Of a stretch of DNA of 64,000 bases, positions 38,208-46,343 are shown one piece after another. A program made the position numbers and the translations under genes. Below the pieces are notes generated by a model. The model worked only from the letters and a program-made list of their open reading frames with translations. It did not search any database and was not told the origin of the DNA. The stretch's first letter is position 1. Each line of letters begins with the position of its first letter. The stretch is from NCBI RefSeq assembly GCF_900538275.1, contig NZ_LR130778.1, positions 3,220,001 through 3,284,000 on the forward strand, read 5' to 3'. This DNA is from Petrocella atlantisensis. GTDB lineage: Bacteria; Bacillota; Clostridia; Lachnospirales; Vallitaleaceae.

Positions 38208-39735
38208 CCTTCCAAGGATAGTCACCCATATACCGTATAATTCTAGTACCATAATAAGCATCTTCAAAAGTATGTAGGGGTGTACCGTAATTTGACAAAA
38301 TCTCTTCAAGTTCATGGTAATACCCTTCATCCGAGCCATAGAGGATCTGCCACTGTGGATTGCGGTGAATATAATCATAAGATTCATAATAAATGATGGT
38401 ATCGATGTTTCGATCTCTTATATAAGTTTCCAGAGACAGGTCTTCTAAATAGGCAAGATTCCTAATATCATAGAAAACATAATCCTTAAAAACAAAGCCG
38501 CTACTTAGATTACCCAGAATGATAGCCTCTTTCGGAAGATGGTTCTGGAGTTCTTTTTCGTAGCGGTTATAGTCCGCTAACTTAACACTATCAAATTCAT
38601 GGACATTCATGGATATATTTATAATGATAAGAACTAGAATAATCCCATAAGACCAACGCGGCTTAATAAACGCCGAAGACATAAGTTCAAACAGCAGAAT
38701 GCTTAGGGGGAACATAACAAAAAGTATGGAGGTTGGGTTATAACGACCGATGATGAAAAGACTAAGTAGAAACCCAAGGGTCATAGTAAGACCGTCTCTA
38801 TAGTATGTAACAGTGCTTTTTTGAGGATACTTATAGGAGGTTATTAATAGGATGATGGATATGAAGATAACGACACTGCCTAGAATGAGTAAATACCTTA
38901 GATCAGGAAGATAGTAAGTGCCACTATTTTGGGTATATAGTTTGAGGAAGAATTCTATAAAATGTTTAAATCTTATAAAAGGGTCAGCATTAACACCTAA
39001 AGTGGCCCCAAAGTTCCAGTAGTCCTTAAAAAAATCAGGATTCCCAATCAGGCTTATTAAGGTATATAAAATGGCAAAGAAAGATAGAATGAAACCATAG
39101 AGGACCACCAAACGGTACTTAATAACATGAAAGATACCATCAGATAGAATTATAGGAAAGAGCATAACAGCGACAATAAAAGCGTTGGGGTGTATGCCAA
39201 TACTTATGCCGGATAGGATCCCTACAACCCATATTTTTGTAACAGGTGTAAGCTTAGAAGTCCTATACAACACATACAACAAGGTTAATATAGCAAAAAG
39301 GATAATTTCCTGTCTTGCAAAGTGACTGGCATAAATAAATTGAATGTTCAAAGAGAAAAAGATGAGACATAAAGTATTCATAATAGGGCTAGTAAAGCGA
39401 CGGTGTAAGTAGATATGCATCATAATCAAAATCAGAGTACCGGCTAAGAGACTGATGAAGCGAACACTAAAAAGGTCATAACCGAAAAAATGAATAAAAG
39501 GTATCTGAACGAGATGAAATAGACTTTTAATGGCATGGGCTTGTCGTGGCATAAGATCAAAAAAAGGTTCAGTTACAAAAATGGACCGAGCTTTCATATA
39601 GGTCATAGACAAACCGGCTAACCATGTTTCATCAGAATGAACCAATGGATAGATCGTTAGAGTACTCAAATGGAATAAAAAGAAAGAAGCTATATAAAAA
39701 TAGGAGAACAAACGAGAATATTTTTGTGTTGTCAT
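38164..39735 (-). CDS. ArnT/PMT-like membrane glycosyltransferase
   Basis: A 523-residue protein with about ten membrane segments in the first 370 residues and a soluble C-terminal domain. The first loop carries VHSDETW, the acidic catalytic loop of GT-C enzymes of the GT39/GT83 (PMT, ArnT) type, which transfer sugars from polyprenyl phosphate on the outer side of the membrane. With the ArnC-like gene in the opposite operon it could complete a glycan or protein modification pathway; acceptor unknown. Overlaps the permease gene tail to tail by 44 bases. Confidence 0.75.
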   Translation of the reverse strand: MTTQKYSRLFSYFYIASFFLFHLSTLTIYPLVHSDETWLAGLSMTYMKARSIFVTEPFFDLMPRQAHAIKSLFHLVQIPFIHFFGYDLFSVRFISLLAGTLILIMMHIYLHRRFTSPIMNTLCLIFFSLNIQFIYASHFARQEIILFAILTLLYVLYRTSKLTPVTKIWVVGILSGISIGIHPNAFIVAVMLFPIILSDGIFHVIKYRLVVLYGFILSFFAILYTLISLIGNPDFFKDYWNFGATLGVNADPFIRFKHFIEFFLKLYTQNSGTYYLPDLRYLLILGSVVIFISIILLITSYKYPQKSTVTYYRDGLTMTLGFLLSLFIIGRYNPTSILFVMFPLSILLFELMSSAFIKPRWSYGIILVLIIINISMNVHEFDSVKLADYNRYEKELQNHLPKEAIILGNLSSGFVFKDYVFYDIRNLAYLEDLSLETYIRDRNIDTIIYYESYDYIHRNPQWQILYGSDEGYYHELEEILSNYGTPLHTFEDAYYGTRIIRYMGDYPWKVIVYHIDLPATDQK

Positions 39736-39840
39736 GGTAGATACCCTTTCAGCATAAGTTGATTTTTCACTTCGATTATATCACAGGACTACCTTCTTAG
39801 CTCCTAAATAATAGCCATCATAATTTCCGATAAAGCATTC

Positions 39841-39942
39841 GAATTACTTATAACATAAAATCTAAGGAATGATTTATAATAATAAACAGAGTGAAAGAAC
39901 GTTGATGTATAATTCCCAAGATTGTATAATAATTAACAATCT
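39841..39942 (+). promoter_or_regulatory. Promoter region of the rhodanese lipoprotein genes
   Basis: TTGATG (39902-39907), 17-bp spacer, TATAAT (39925-39930). AGATTGT (39919-39925) and ACAATCT (39936-39942) form an inverted repeat over the -10, a likely operator. Upstream, GAATTACTTATAACA (39841-39855) matches the LysR-site segment at 32005, suggesting shared control with the thiosulfate transporter operon. Confidence 0.65.
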
Positions 39943-39965
39943 TTCATTTAATAGGAGGTAAGGTT

Positions 39966-40871
39966 ATGACAATCACCGCAAGAAGACTGATTGCAATCGT
40001 AGGAACCTTCATTTTGATGATGTCTTTTGTAGGATGTAATAAGACATCTTATGATCAAAATGAAAACATTATTGAGGCCAACCTTTTAAAGGAAAGGCTT
40101 TCAGATGTGGAGACCATTGTAATTGATGCCAGGAGTCAAGAAGATTATGAGAAGGGCCATATGGTTGGAGCAATTCATCTGGCACCGGAAGCATTAACAG
40201 TGTCAGAACCGGTACCCGGTTTGATTGCACCTCTAGAAACTGTTGAAGCGGTTCTAAGTTCAAAAGGCATTAAAAATGATTCAAAGATTTATATCTATGA
40301 TAACAAGGAAGGCATCTATGCAGCAAGACTTTGGTGGGTGTTAAAAATTCACGGTCATCAAGATGTAAAAGTTATCAACAACGGTGAAAAAGCTATAGTA
40401 CAAAATGGTTTTGAGTTAACATTGGATGTACCGGAAATCACACCAAGTACGTATCAAGCAGCACCAATGGATGAAAGCATGATTGCTACGATGGAAGATG
40501 TGCTTCGTGTCGTAGAAGGCGAATCAGAGGGTGTCATTATTGATACAAGAAGCATGGCAGAATATGATGAAGGTGCCGTTCCGGGTGCGATATTATTTCC
40601 TCATACAAAGAACCTCTATACAGACGGAAGTTTCAAGTCTCCAAGAGATGTTTATCTAGATTATAATGATCTTGGTATTAAAAGAGAGGATGCTGTTATT
40701 GTATATTGTAAATCTTCTGTACGAGCGACACAGACAGCACTATTGCTTAAAGAGGCTGGTTTTACAGATGTTAAAGTCTACGATGGTGCATGGCTAGAAT
40801 GGTCAACAAAAGACACGCCTAAGACAGAGAAAAGTGAAGAAGTAGTTCCATCAACACAAGATGCATCATAA
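39966..40871 (+). CDS. Lipoprotein with tandem rhodanese domains
   Basis: A 301-residue secreted lipoprotein: signal peptide with lipobox FVGC (Cys at about residue 22), then two rhodanese domains (about 30-150 and 170-285), the layout of thiosulfate or mercaptopyruvate sulfurtransferases. The second domain has the catalytic cysteine in VIVYCKSSVRATQ. In the first the equivalent segment is IYIYDNKEGIYAARLWW, with Asp for Cys, so it is inactive, as in classical rhodaneses. Predicted to move sulfane sulfur outside the membrane. AGGAGG precedes the ATG. Confidence 0.88.
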   Translation: MTITARRLIAIVGTFILMMSFVGCNKTSYDQNENIIEANLLKERLSDVETIVIDARSQEDYEKGHMVGAIHLAPEALTVSEPVPGLIAPLETVEAVLSSKGIKNDSKIYIYDNKEGIYAARLWWVLKIHGHQDVKVINNGEKAIVQNGFELTLDVPEITPSTYQAAPMDESMIATMEDVLRVVEGESEGVIIDTRSMAEYDEGAVPGAILFPHTKNLYTDGSFKSPRDVYLDYNDLGIKREDAVIVYCKSSVRATQTALLLKEAGFTDVKVYDGAWLEWSTKDTPKTEKSEEVVPSTQDAS

Positions 40872-40910
40872 TTTTACAACAAAAATATTATATAAAAAGT
40901 GGAGGTTATT

Positions 40911-41915
40911 ATGAAAGTATTGAACAAATTAATAATGATGTTATTGGTATTGGCTATGGTTGTTAGTTTAGGTGCCTGCGGTGCGAAAACAGAAGAAGCA
41001 GAGACAATGGATCTAACACCGGATGCGACAGTCGAAACAGAAGTGGCAGAAGTTGAAACAGATGACGCTGCAGTAGAAACAGAAGAAGTTGAGAGTACAA
41101 CAAGTATAGATGAAATCGCCATAGCATATTTTGAGAATATGCCTGAGCACATCTACAAAATTGATCAAAAAGAAATGGTTGAACGTGTTGTAGCCGGTGA
41201 TGAAATGGTTATCGTAGATATTCGTTCAGCAGCTGATTACGAAGCAGGTCATTTGAAAGGTGCTGTTAATGTGCCTTGGGGACCAGCTATAGGCGAACAA
41301 TTAACTATGATTCCTCAAGATAAAGAAGTCATGATTTATTGTTATACAGGCCAAACAGCAGGACAAGCGGTTATGACATTAAATGCAGCCGGTATCAATG
41401 CAAGAAGTGTTAATCTTGGTTGGAATCTTGGGTTATCAAAAGTTGAAGGCATTGAAGGCGTTACAGAAACAGATGTTAATACTTTTGGAAGTGAAACTTA
41501 CGAGGTTGATCCAGTTGTTGAAGAAGCGATTAAAGCTTATTACAACGGACTTGCTGATGTAGCAGACAGTGTATTTAAGAATTATAAGATTTCTGAAGCG
41601 GATTTGGCAGCTATGATAGAAAACGAAGAAGATTTTTACCTTATTTCTAACAGAAGTGCGGAAGATTTTGCAAAAGGTCATATTCAAGGAGCTGTGAATA
41701 TTCCTTTTAATAAAGAATTAATGAGTAACATCAGTGATGTTCCTAAAGATAAGAAAATAGTTGTATATTGCTATTCTGGCCAAACAGCTGGTCAAACAAC
41801 GGCAGCTATGAGACTTATGGGTTATGATATTGTATCACTTAATGGTGGTGCAGGTGTTGCGGCTAATCCTGATATGGGTTGGATTAACAAAGGTTATGCG
41901 TTAGTCACAGAATAA
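40911..41915 (+). CDS. Lipoprotein with two active-type rhodanese domains
   Basis: A 334-residue lipoprotein with lipobox LGAC (Cys at about 23), an acidic Glu/Thr/Val-rich linker (about 25-65), and two rhodanese domains. Unlike the previous protein both domains keep the cysteine, in VMIYCYTGQTAGQAV and IVVYCYSGQTAGQTT. It lies 39 bases after the first lipoprotein gene and shares its promoter. The ATG at 40911 follows GGAGG; a GTG frame opening at 40899 is not used. The pair suggests extracellular handling of thiosulfate, polysulfide or sulfane sulfur. Confidence 0.88.
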   Translation: MKVLNKLIMMLLVLAMVVSLGACGAKTEEAETMDLTPDATVETEVAEVETDDAAVETEEVESTTSIDEIAIAYFENMPEHIYKIDQKEMVERVVAGDEMVIVDIRSAADYEAGHLKGAVNVPWGPAIGEQLTMIPQDKEVMIYCYTGQTAGQAVMTLNAAGINARSVNLGWNLGLSKVEGIEGVTETDVNTFGSETYEVDPVVEEAIKAYYNGLADVADSVFKNYKISEADLAAMIENEEDFYLISNRSAEDFAKGHIQGAVNIPFNKELMSNISDVPKDKKIVVYCYSGQTAGQTTAAMRLMGYDIVSLNGGAGVAANPDMGWINKGYALVTE

Positions 41916-41936
41916 AGAGTAACGATAATAGAATAC

Positions 41937-41972
41937 AAAAAGCTCCTACTTATAAAAGTGGGAGCTTTTTTT
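41937..41972 (+). terminator. Terminator after the rhodanese genes
   Basis: AAAAGCTCCTAC and GTGGGAGCTTTT form the stem, followed by seven T in total. Confidence 0.92.
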
Positions 41973-42046
41973 GACTTATTATACCTTAATCATACAAGAT
42001 TATAGGTTCAAAACTAAGTTTCACTAATTCACATACTGACCATTCA

Positions 42047-44533
42047 TTAAATAAATAAGTTGTGGTTGGATTCTTCTGTAGCGCCAAGATAAGCCGCCAC
42101 ACCACCATATTCTACACCATCAATTAACTCTTCTGCTTTAATACCCATGATGTCCATGGACATGGTACAAGCAACAAACTTGACACCGGAAGCCATGGCT
42201 GAAGCGATAAGTTCATCCATTGTATTAACATTTTTGGAAGACATAACATGGTGCATAAGGGAAGTGCCGAGACCACCCATATTCATCTTGCTAAGCTTTA
42301 GTTTACTTGTGCCTCTAGGCATCATTTTGCCAAACATGGTATCGATAAGTGATTTCTTAACCTGTACCTTGTCATGCTTTCTAAGAATATTGAGGCCCCA
42401 GAAAGTAAAGAATAATGTAACATCTTTTCCCATTGCTGCCGCTCCATTGGCGATGATCATAGAAGCCAAAGCCTTGTCAAGGTCGCCACTGAAGATGACC
42501 ATAGTACTGCCGTTTCCACCAGATGAACCTGATTTGTTTAATTTCATACCGCCTTTTGCCACATAAGCGACATAGACTTTATCTTCTTTATCAGATTTTA
42601 TAAATGTATTACCTGTTTTTTTACACCAAGCTTTTGCATCAACGACAAAACCCGGATCGGTAGCTGTAACCTTAAGTATATCCCCGTCTGTGAGTCCGGT
42701 GATTGTTTGATTCAGCTTCATGATAGGGCCGGGGCATTGAAGTCCACATGCATCCAAGAGGATTGCGTCACTTAGCTTAGAACTGGTGATGGTTGTATTG
42801 ATATTTTTTTCGGGTGCACCATCATCATTTAGGTTTTGGTCTTTAAAGTCAATGACACAATTAGGATTGGTGTAATCTTTACCAAAATATTTGTAGAGAT
42901 TATAACCACCGATTAAGTTCTTAACCGTATAACCGGCTTGTTGAAGAATCCTAGAAGCAAGGTAACCACGAATACCAACAGCACAGTATACGACGATGGT
43001 TTTATCTTTTGAAAGTGTATGCATTTGGTCCCGTAGATCATTAATTGGAATATGTAGGGCACCATCAATGATACCTAGTTCAACTTCAATGTCTTCACGT
43101 ACATCTAATAAGATATTTTGACTCGGGTCAAGTTTGTCAATATCCCGCCATAAGTAAACATCCTGATCTTTATTGAGTATGTTCTCAGCCGCATAGCCAA
43201 TCATATTGACAGGATCTTTTGCAGAAGAGTAAGGTGGTGCATAAGCAAGTTCAAGCCTTTGTAAGTCATAGACAGTAGCGCCAAAACGCATAACACTGGC
43301 GATAACATCGATGCGTTTCTCAATGCCGTCAACCCCAACATTTTGTGCACCTAATATTTTACCGTCTAAGTCAAAGATTACTTTTAGGGTCATAGGAAAA
43401 CTACCGGGATAATAGCCGGCGTGAGACTTGGGTTGGATGACGGTCATCATGTAATCACTACCGTATTTTTTTCCGGCACTTATAAGTGACTTTTCATTAA
43501 TACCGGTTGTCGCTACAGTTAAATCAAATATTTTGGCCACACTGGTACCTTGACTACCTTCATAAATGGAATCACGACCACATATGTTATCTGCAACAAT
43601 ACGACCTTGTTTATTAGCAGGTCCGGCCAGAGGAATCATGGTCTTAGAATTGGTAACATAATCGTCTACTTCAATAACATCACCTAAAGCATAAATGGAT
43701 GGAACAGAAGTACGAAGATGTTGATCGACGACAATACCACCTCTTGCATTGACTTCTAAGCCGGCTGCTTTGGCGAGTTCACTATTTGGGGAGATACCAA
43801 TACTTAGGATAACCATATCCGCATCAATCTTAGTACCATCTTGTAGGGAAACAGTTGTAACACCTTTGTCGTAGTGGAAGTCTTTAACACCATTTTTTAA
43901 GTACAGATGCACACCCATGGAAGATAAATGGCTATGCACCAATTGAGCCAACTCAAAGTCCAGTGGTGCCATGACCTGATCGGCCATCTCCACAAGGGTA
44001 ACTTCAATACCAAGATCATGAAGATTCTCAACCATTTCTATACCAATGAAGCCACCGCCTATGACAGTCGCTTTCTTAATACCATGCTCCGTTACATAAG
44101 ATTTGATTCTATCGGTATCCGGTATATTCCATAGTGAAAAGATATTGTTACTTTTAATACCGGGAATAGGCGGCTTTATAGGTGTTGAACCGGTGGAAAG
44201 TACCAATTCATCATAAGATTCCTCATATTTTGTCGAGGTCTTGATATCCAAAACGGTTACGGTTTTTCTTGCAGGATCAATAGCGATGACTTCGTTTTCT
44301 GTACGGATGTCGATGTTAAATCGTGTTTGCATAGCCTCAGGTGTTTGTACCATGAGATCATCCCGGTCTTTTATGGTGCCACCGATATAGTAGGGTAAAC
44401 CACAATTGGCATAGGAGATATAAGCACCTCTCTCAAAAATAATGATTTGTACATTTTCATCTAAGCGTCTGAGTCGCGCAGCTGTTGTTGCACCGCCGGC
44501 TACACCGCCAACAATTAAAACTTTCTTATCCAT
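42047..44533 (-). CDS. CoA-disulfide reductase/rhodanese/TusA/DsrE fusion protein
   Basis: An 828-residue four-part protein. Residues 1-450 are a CoA-disulfide-reductase-type flavoprotein (KKVLIVGGVAGGATTAARLR, the active cysteine in YANCGLPYYIGG, IYALGDVIEVDDY). About 460-550 is a rhodanese with VVYCAVGIRGYLASR. About 590-660 is a TusA domain, LLDACGLQCPGPIMKLNQ. About 670-828 is a DsrE2-like domain (TMVIFSGDLDKALASMIIAN, FTFWGLNILRKHD). Such fusions reduce persulfides or polysulfides and pass sulfur between the domains. The combination indicates respiratory or detoxifying sulfane-sulfur reduction. GAAAGAGG precedes the ATG; promoter and palindrome lie upstream. Confidence 0.9.
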   Translation of the reverse strand: MDKKVLIVGGVAGGATTAARLRRLDENVQIIIFERGAYISYANCGLPYYIGGTIKDRDDLMVQTPEAMQTRFNIDIRTENEVIAIDPARKTVTVLDIKTSTKYEESYDELVLSTGSTPIKPPIPGIKSNNIFSLWNIPDTDRIKSYVTEHGIKKATVIGGGFIGIEMVENLHDLGIEVTLVEMADQVMAPLDFELAQLVHSHLSSMGVHLYLKNGVKDFHYDKGVTTVSLQDGTKIDADMVILSIGISPNSELAKAAGLEVNARGGIVVDQHLRTSVPSIYALGDVIEVDDYVTNSKTMIPLAGPANKQGRIVADNICGRDSIYEGSQGTSVAKIFDLTVATTGINEKSLISAGKKYGSDYMMTVIQPKSHAGYYPGSFPMTLKVIFDLDGKILGAQNVGVDGIEKRIDVIASVMRFGATVYDLQRLELAYAPPYSSAKDPVNMIGYAAENILNKDQDVYLWRDIDKLDPSQNILLDVREDIEVELGIIDGALHIPINDLRDQMHTLSKDKTIVVYCAVGIRGYLASRILQQAGYTVKNLIGGYNLYKYFGKDYTNPNCVIDFKDQNLNDDGAPEKNINTTITSSKLSDAILLDACGLQCPGPIMKLNQTITGLTDGDILKVTATDPGFVVDAKAWCKKTGNTFIKSDKEDKVYVAYVAKGGMKLNKSGSSGGNGSTMVIFSGDLDKALASMIIANGAAAMGKDVTLFFTFWGLNILRKHDKVQVKKSLIDTMFGKMMPRGTSKLKLSKMNMGGLGTSLMHHVMSSKNVNTMDELIASAMASGVKFVACTMSMDIMGIKAEELIDGVEYGGVAAYLGATEESNHNLFI

Positions 44534-44589
44534 AAATAACCTCTTTCTTTGATTGATAAATATTTAACCAATAAGCATAAATTTATTAA

Positions 44590-44636
44590 ATCATATATTC
44601 TGATAATATGATATATCAAACAAATTTTTTTGTCAA
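44590..44636 (-). promoter_or_regulatory. Promoter and palindrome of the CoA-disulfide reductase fusion gene
   Basis: On the minus strand TTGACA (44636-44631), 17-bp spacer, TATCAT (44613-44608). An inverted repeat ATCATAT (44590-44596) / ATATGAT (44606-44612) covers the -10, a likely operator of a sulfur-responsive repressor. Confidence 0.6.
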
Positions 44637-44679
44637 GAATTTTATTTTGACATATGAACGCTATTAGTAAATGCGTCCC

Positions 44680-45126
44680 TTAATACAAAGTGGCTTTAAA
44701 CCATAAGTTTTTTTCTTTATTGTAGGCATCCTGACTATCACTGGCATGGATTAAGTTCATACTAGGCATATTTTGATCTAAGACAGGAATCCCATAGTCA
44801 TGTCGGATGGTACCCGGTTTAGCACGATCGGGACGATAGTGGCCAATGAGCTCTCTTGCGATGGTGATGCCATCATCAGAATCATGGCCTAAAATCATAG
44901 GTATGGTAGGCTTACCAACAAAGGCAATTTTAAGCCAGTCCTTAAAGCCTTCGCCTTCTCTAAGAATTACTTCTTTATAATGCTCTTTGATCAATCTGTA
45001 ATCTACAACACGATAATGAATATGCTCAATCTTGAATCCGGCTTTTAGAAACCGTCCGGTAATCTGATCGACTAGACCTCTTTCAAGTGCATCCGGTTTT
45101 AGAATGATAAATGTTTTTGAACTCAT
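44680..45126 (-). CDS. ndk: Nucleoside diphosphate kinase
   Basis: A 148-residue NDK that transfers the gamma phosphate of ATP to nucleoside diphosphates. Motifs are KTFIILKPDALERGLV at the start, GLVDQITGRFLKAGFKI, TIRHDYG in the base-binding region and the catalytic histidine in NLIHASDSQDAYNKE, followed by LWF. AGGAGG precedes the ATG. It stands alone, divergent from xpt. Confidence 0.93.
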   Translation of the reverse strand: MSSKTFIILKPDALERGLVDQITGRFLKAGFKIEHIHYRVVDYRLIKEHYKEVILREGEGFKDWLKIAFVGKPTIPMILGHDSDDGITIARELIGHYRPDRAKPGTIRHDYGIPVLDQNMPSMNLIHASDSQDAYNKEKNLWFKATLY

Positions 45127-45268
45127 CTTGAAGCCTCCTAATTTTGTGTATGTGTTTTTTTAATTGTAACACTAATGGGCGTTTATTCAAAGACCTGTGA
45201 AATCTTTTTATGATATCAGAAGATACTTCATATATGGGATGCTTTAAGAGCTAAAAGCTAGATATAAC

Positions 45269-45297
45269 TTGACTTTTAGCCGTTATTATAATAAAAT
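45269..45297 (+). promoter_or_regulatory. Promoter of the riboswitch-controlled xpt transcript
   Basis: TTGACT (45269-45274), 17-bp spacer, TAAAAT (45292-45297). Confidence 0.75.
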
Positions 45298-45331
45298 AGC
45301 ATGGACATGAAAATGAAAAATGACATGCAAT

Positions 45332-45401
45332 AACTCGTATAATTCAGCAATATGGGCTGAAAGTTTCTACAAACTACCGTAAATAGTTATAGCTATGAGT
45401 T
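45332..45401 (+). ncRNA. Purine riboswitch, guanine type
   Basis: The aptamer has closing stem P1 AACTC (45332-45336) / GAGTT (45397-45401), the conserved core CGTATAAT, the AATATGG and AAGTTTCTAC segments, and CCGTAAA in the second loop. The 3' junction reads GCTATGAG; the pyrimidine that sets specificity is C, as in guanine/hypoxanthine riboswitches (U in adenine types). Downstream lies a terminator whose 5' arm can pair with the P1 3' strand. Confidence 0.93.
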
Positions 45402-45473
45402 CCTAAATGATACAAGAGTATCGCTTATTTCTGGCACTCGCCAAAAGAGATGATATCTGTTGTGGTATTTATT

Positions 45474-45505
45474 GAACTCTGCTTATGCAGAGTTTTTGTT
45501 GTTTT
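45474..45505 (+). terminator. Riboswitch-controlled terminator
   Basis: AACTCTGC (45475-45482), loop TTAT, GCAGAGTT (45487-45494), then a T-rich tail. GAACTC (45474-45479) is the exact complement of GAGTTC (45397-45402) at the end of P1. Ligand binding would thus free the terminator, and without ligand an antiterminator forms. Confidence 0.88.
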
Positions 45506-45591
45506 AAGGGAAGGTCTACTTTAGCCCTAATTATAAGAATGTTTCATTTTATGGTCACCAGTATAGAAATATATCAGAGCAGGAGAATAAA

Positions 45592-46164
45592 ATGGACTTA
45601 CTTAAACAACGTATTATAGAAGAAGGTAGAACCATAGGAGAAGAGATTATTAAAGTCGATTCCTTTCTGAATCATCAGATTGATGTAGGGCTATTCGTAG
45701 AAATGGGCAAAGAGTTTAGAAGGCTATTTGATAGTAAAAAAATCACAAAACTTCTAACCATAGAAGCATCCGGCATAGCCATTGCCTCCATTGCAGCCTT
45801 GGAATTTGGTGTTCCTGTTGTATTTGCTAAAAAAGCACAGTCCAGAAATCTGGATAAGGAAATCTACACAAGTAAAGTCTATTCATTTACGAAACAGATC
45901 ACCTATGATGTTATGGTTTCAAAAAAATACTTATCCAGTGATGATCATGTACTTATATTAGATGATTTTCTAGCAAATGGTAAGGCGGCTCTTGGTTTAA
46001 TTGACATTGCAAGACAAGCAGGGGCAACTGTTGAAGGTGTTGGTATTGTCATTGAAAAAGGCTTTCAATCCGGCGGAAAATTATTAAGAGAACAAGGCAT
46101 TAAAGTTGAATCCTTAGCCATCATTGACCGTATTAAAGACGGAAAAGTTACTTTTTTGAATTAA
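45592..46164 (+). CDS. xpt: Xanthine phosphoribosyltransferase
   Basis: A 190-residue phosphoribosyltransferase for xanthine salvage. The sequence begins MDLLKQRIIEEGRTIGEEII and carries IEASGIAIASIAALEFGVPV, the PRPP-binding site VLILDDFLANGKAALGLIDI and AGATVEGVGIVIEKGFQ, all typical of Xpt. Control by the guanine riboswitch just upstream agrees with this function. The purine nucleoside ABC transporter genes that follow may form one regulated unit. Confidence 0.96.
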   Translation: MDLLKQRIIEEGRTIGEEIIKVDSFLNHQIDVGLFVEMGKEFRRLFDSKKITKLLTIEASGIAIASIAALEFGVPVVFAKKAQSRNLDKEIYTSKVYSFTKQITYDVMVSKKYLSSDDHVLILDDFLANGKAALGLIDIARQAGATVEGVGIVIEKGFQSGGKLLREQGIKVESLAIIDRIKDGKVTFLN

Positions 46165-46343
46165 AGACTAGAAAAGTATGAAAAACCCAATGCATAAGGA
46201 TGGCCATAAACATAAACCATCTTATTGTATACATATAGTACAAGTATTAGAAAAGGAGGTAGGCATAAAATATTTATTTAGTGGTAACAGTTTTAGGGGG
46301 CATTAAAAAAACAGAAAGCATATTATTTAATAGGAGGAAAAAA

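Noticed and set aside
40874-41152. Serine/threonine-rich minus-strand frame opposite the second rhodanese gene
   Set aside because: Mirror image of the repetitive Glu/Thr/Val linker codons of the real lipoprotein gene.
46251-46281. Strong AAAAGGAGG site upstream of the BMP gene
   Set aside because: No start codon at a usable distance; the GTG at 46281 is 20 bases away, and ATG 46344 has its own TAGGAGG site.
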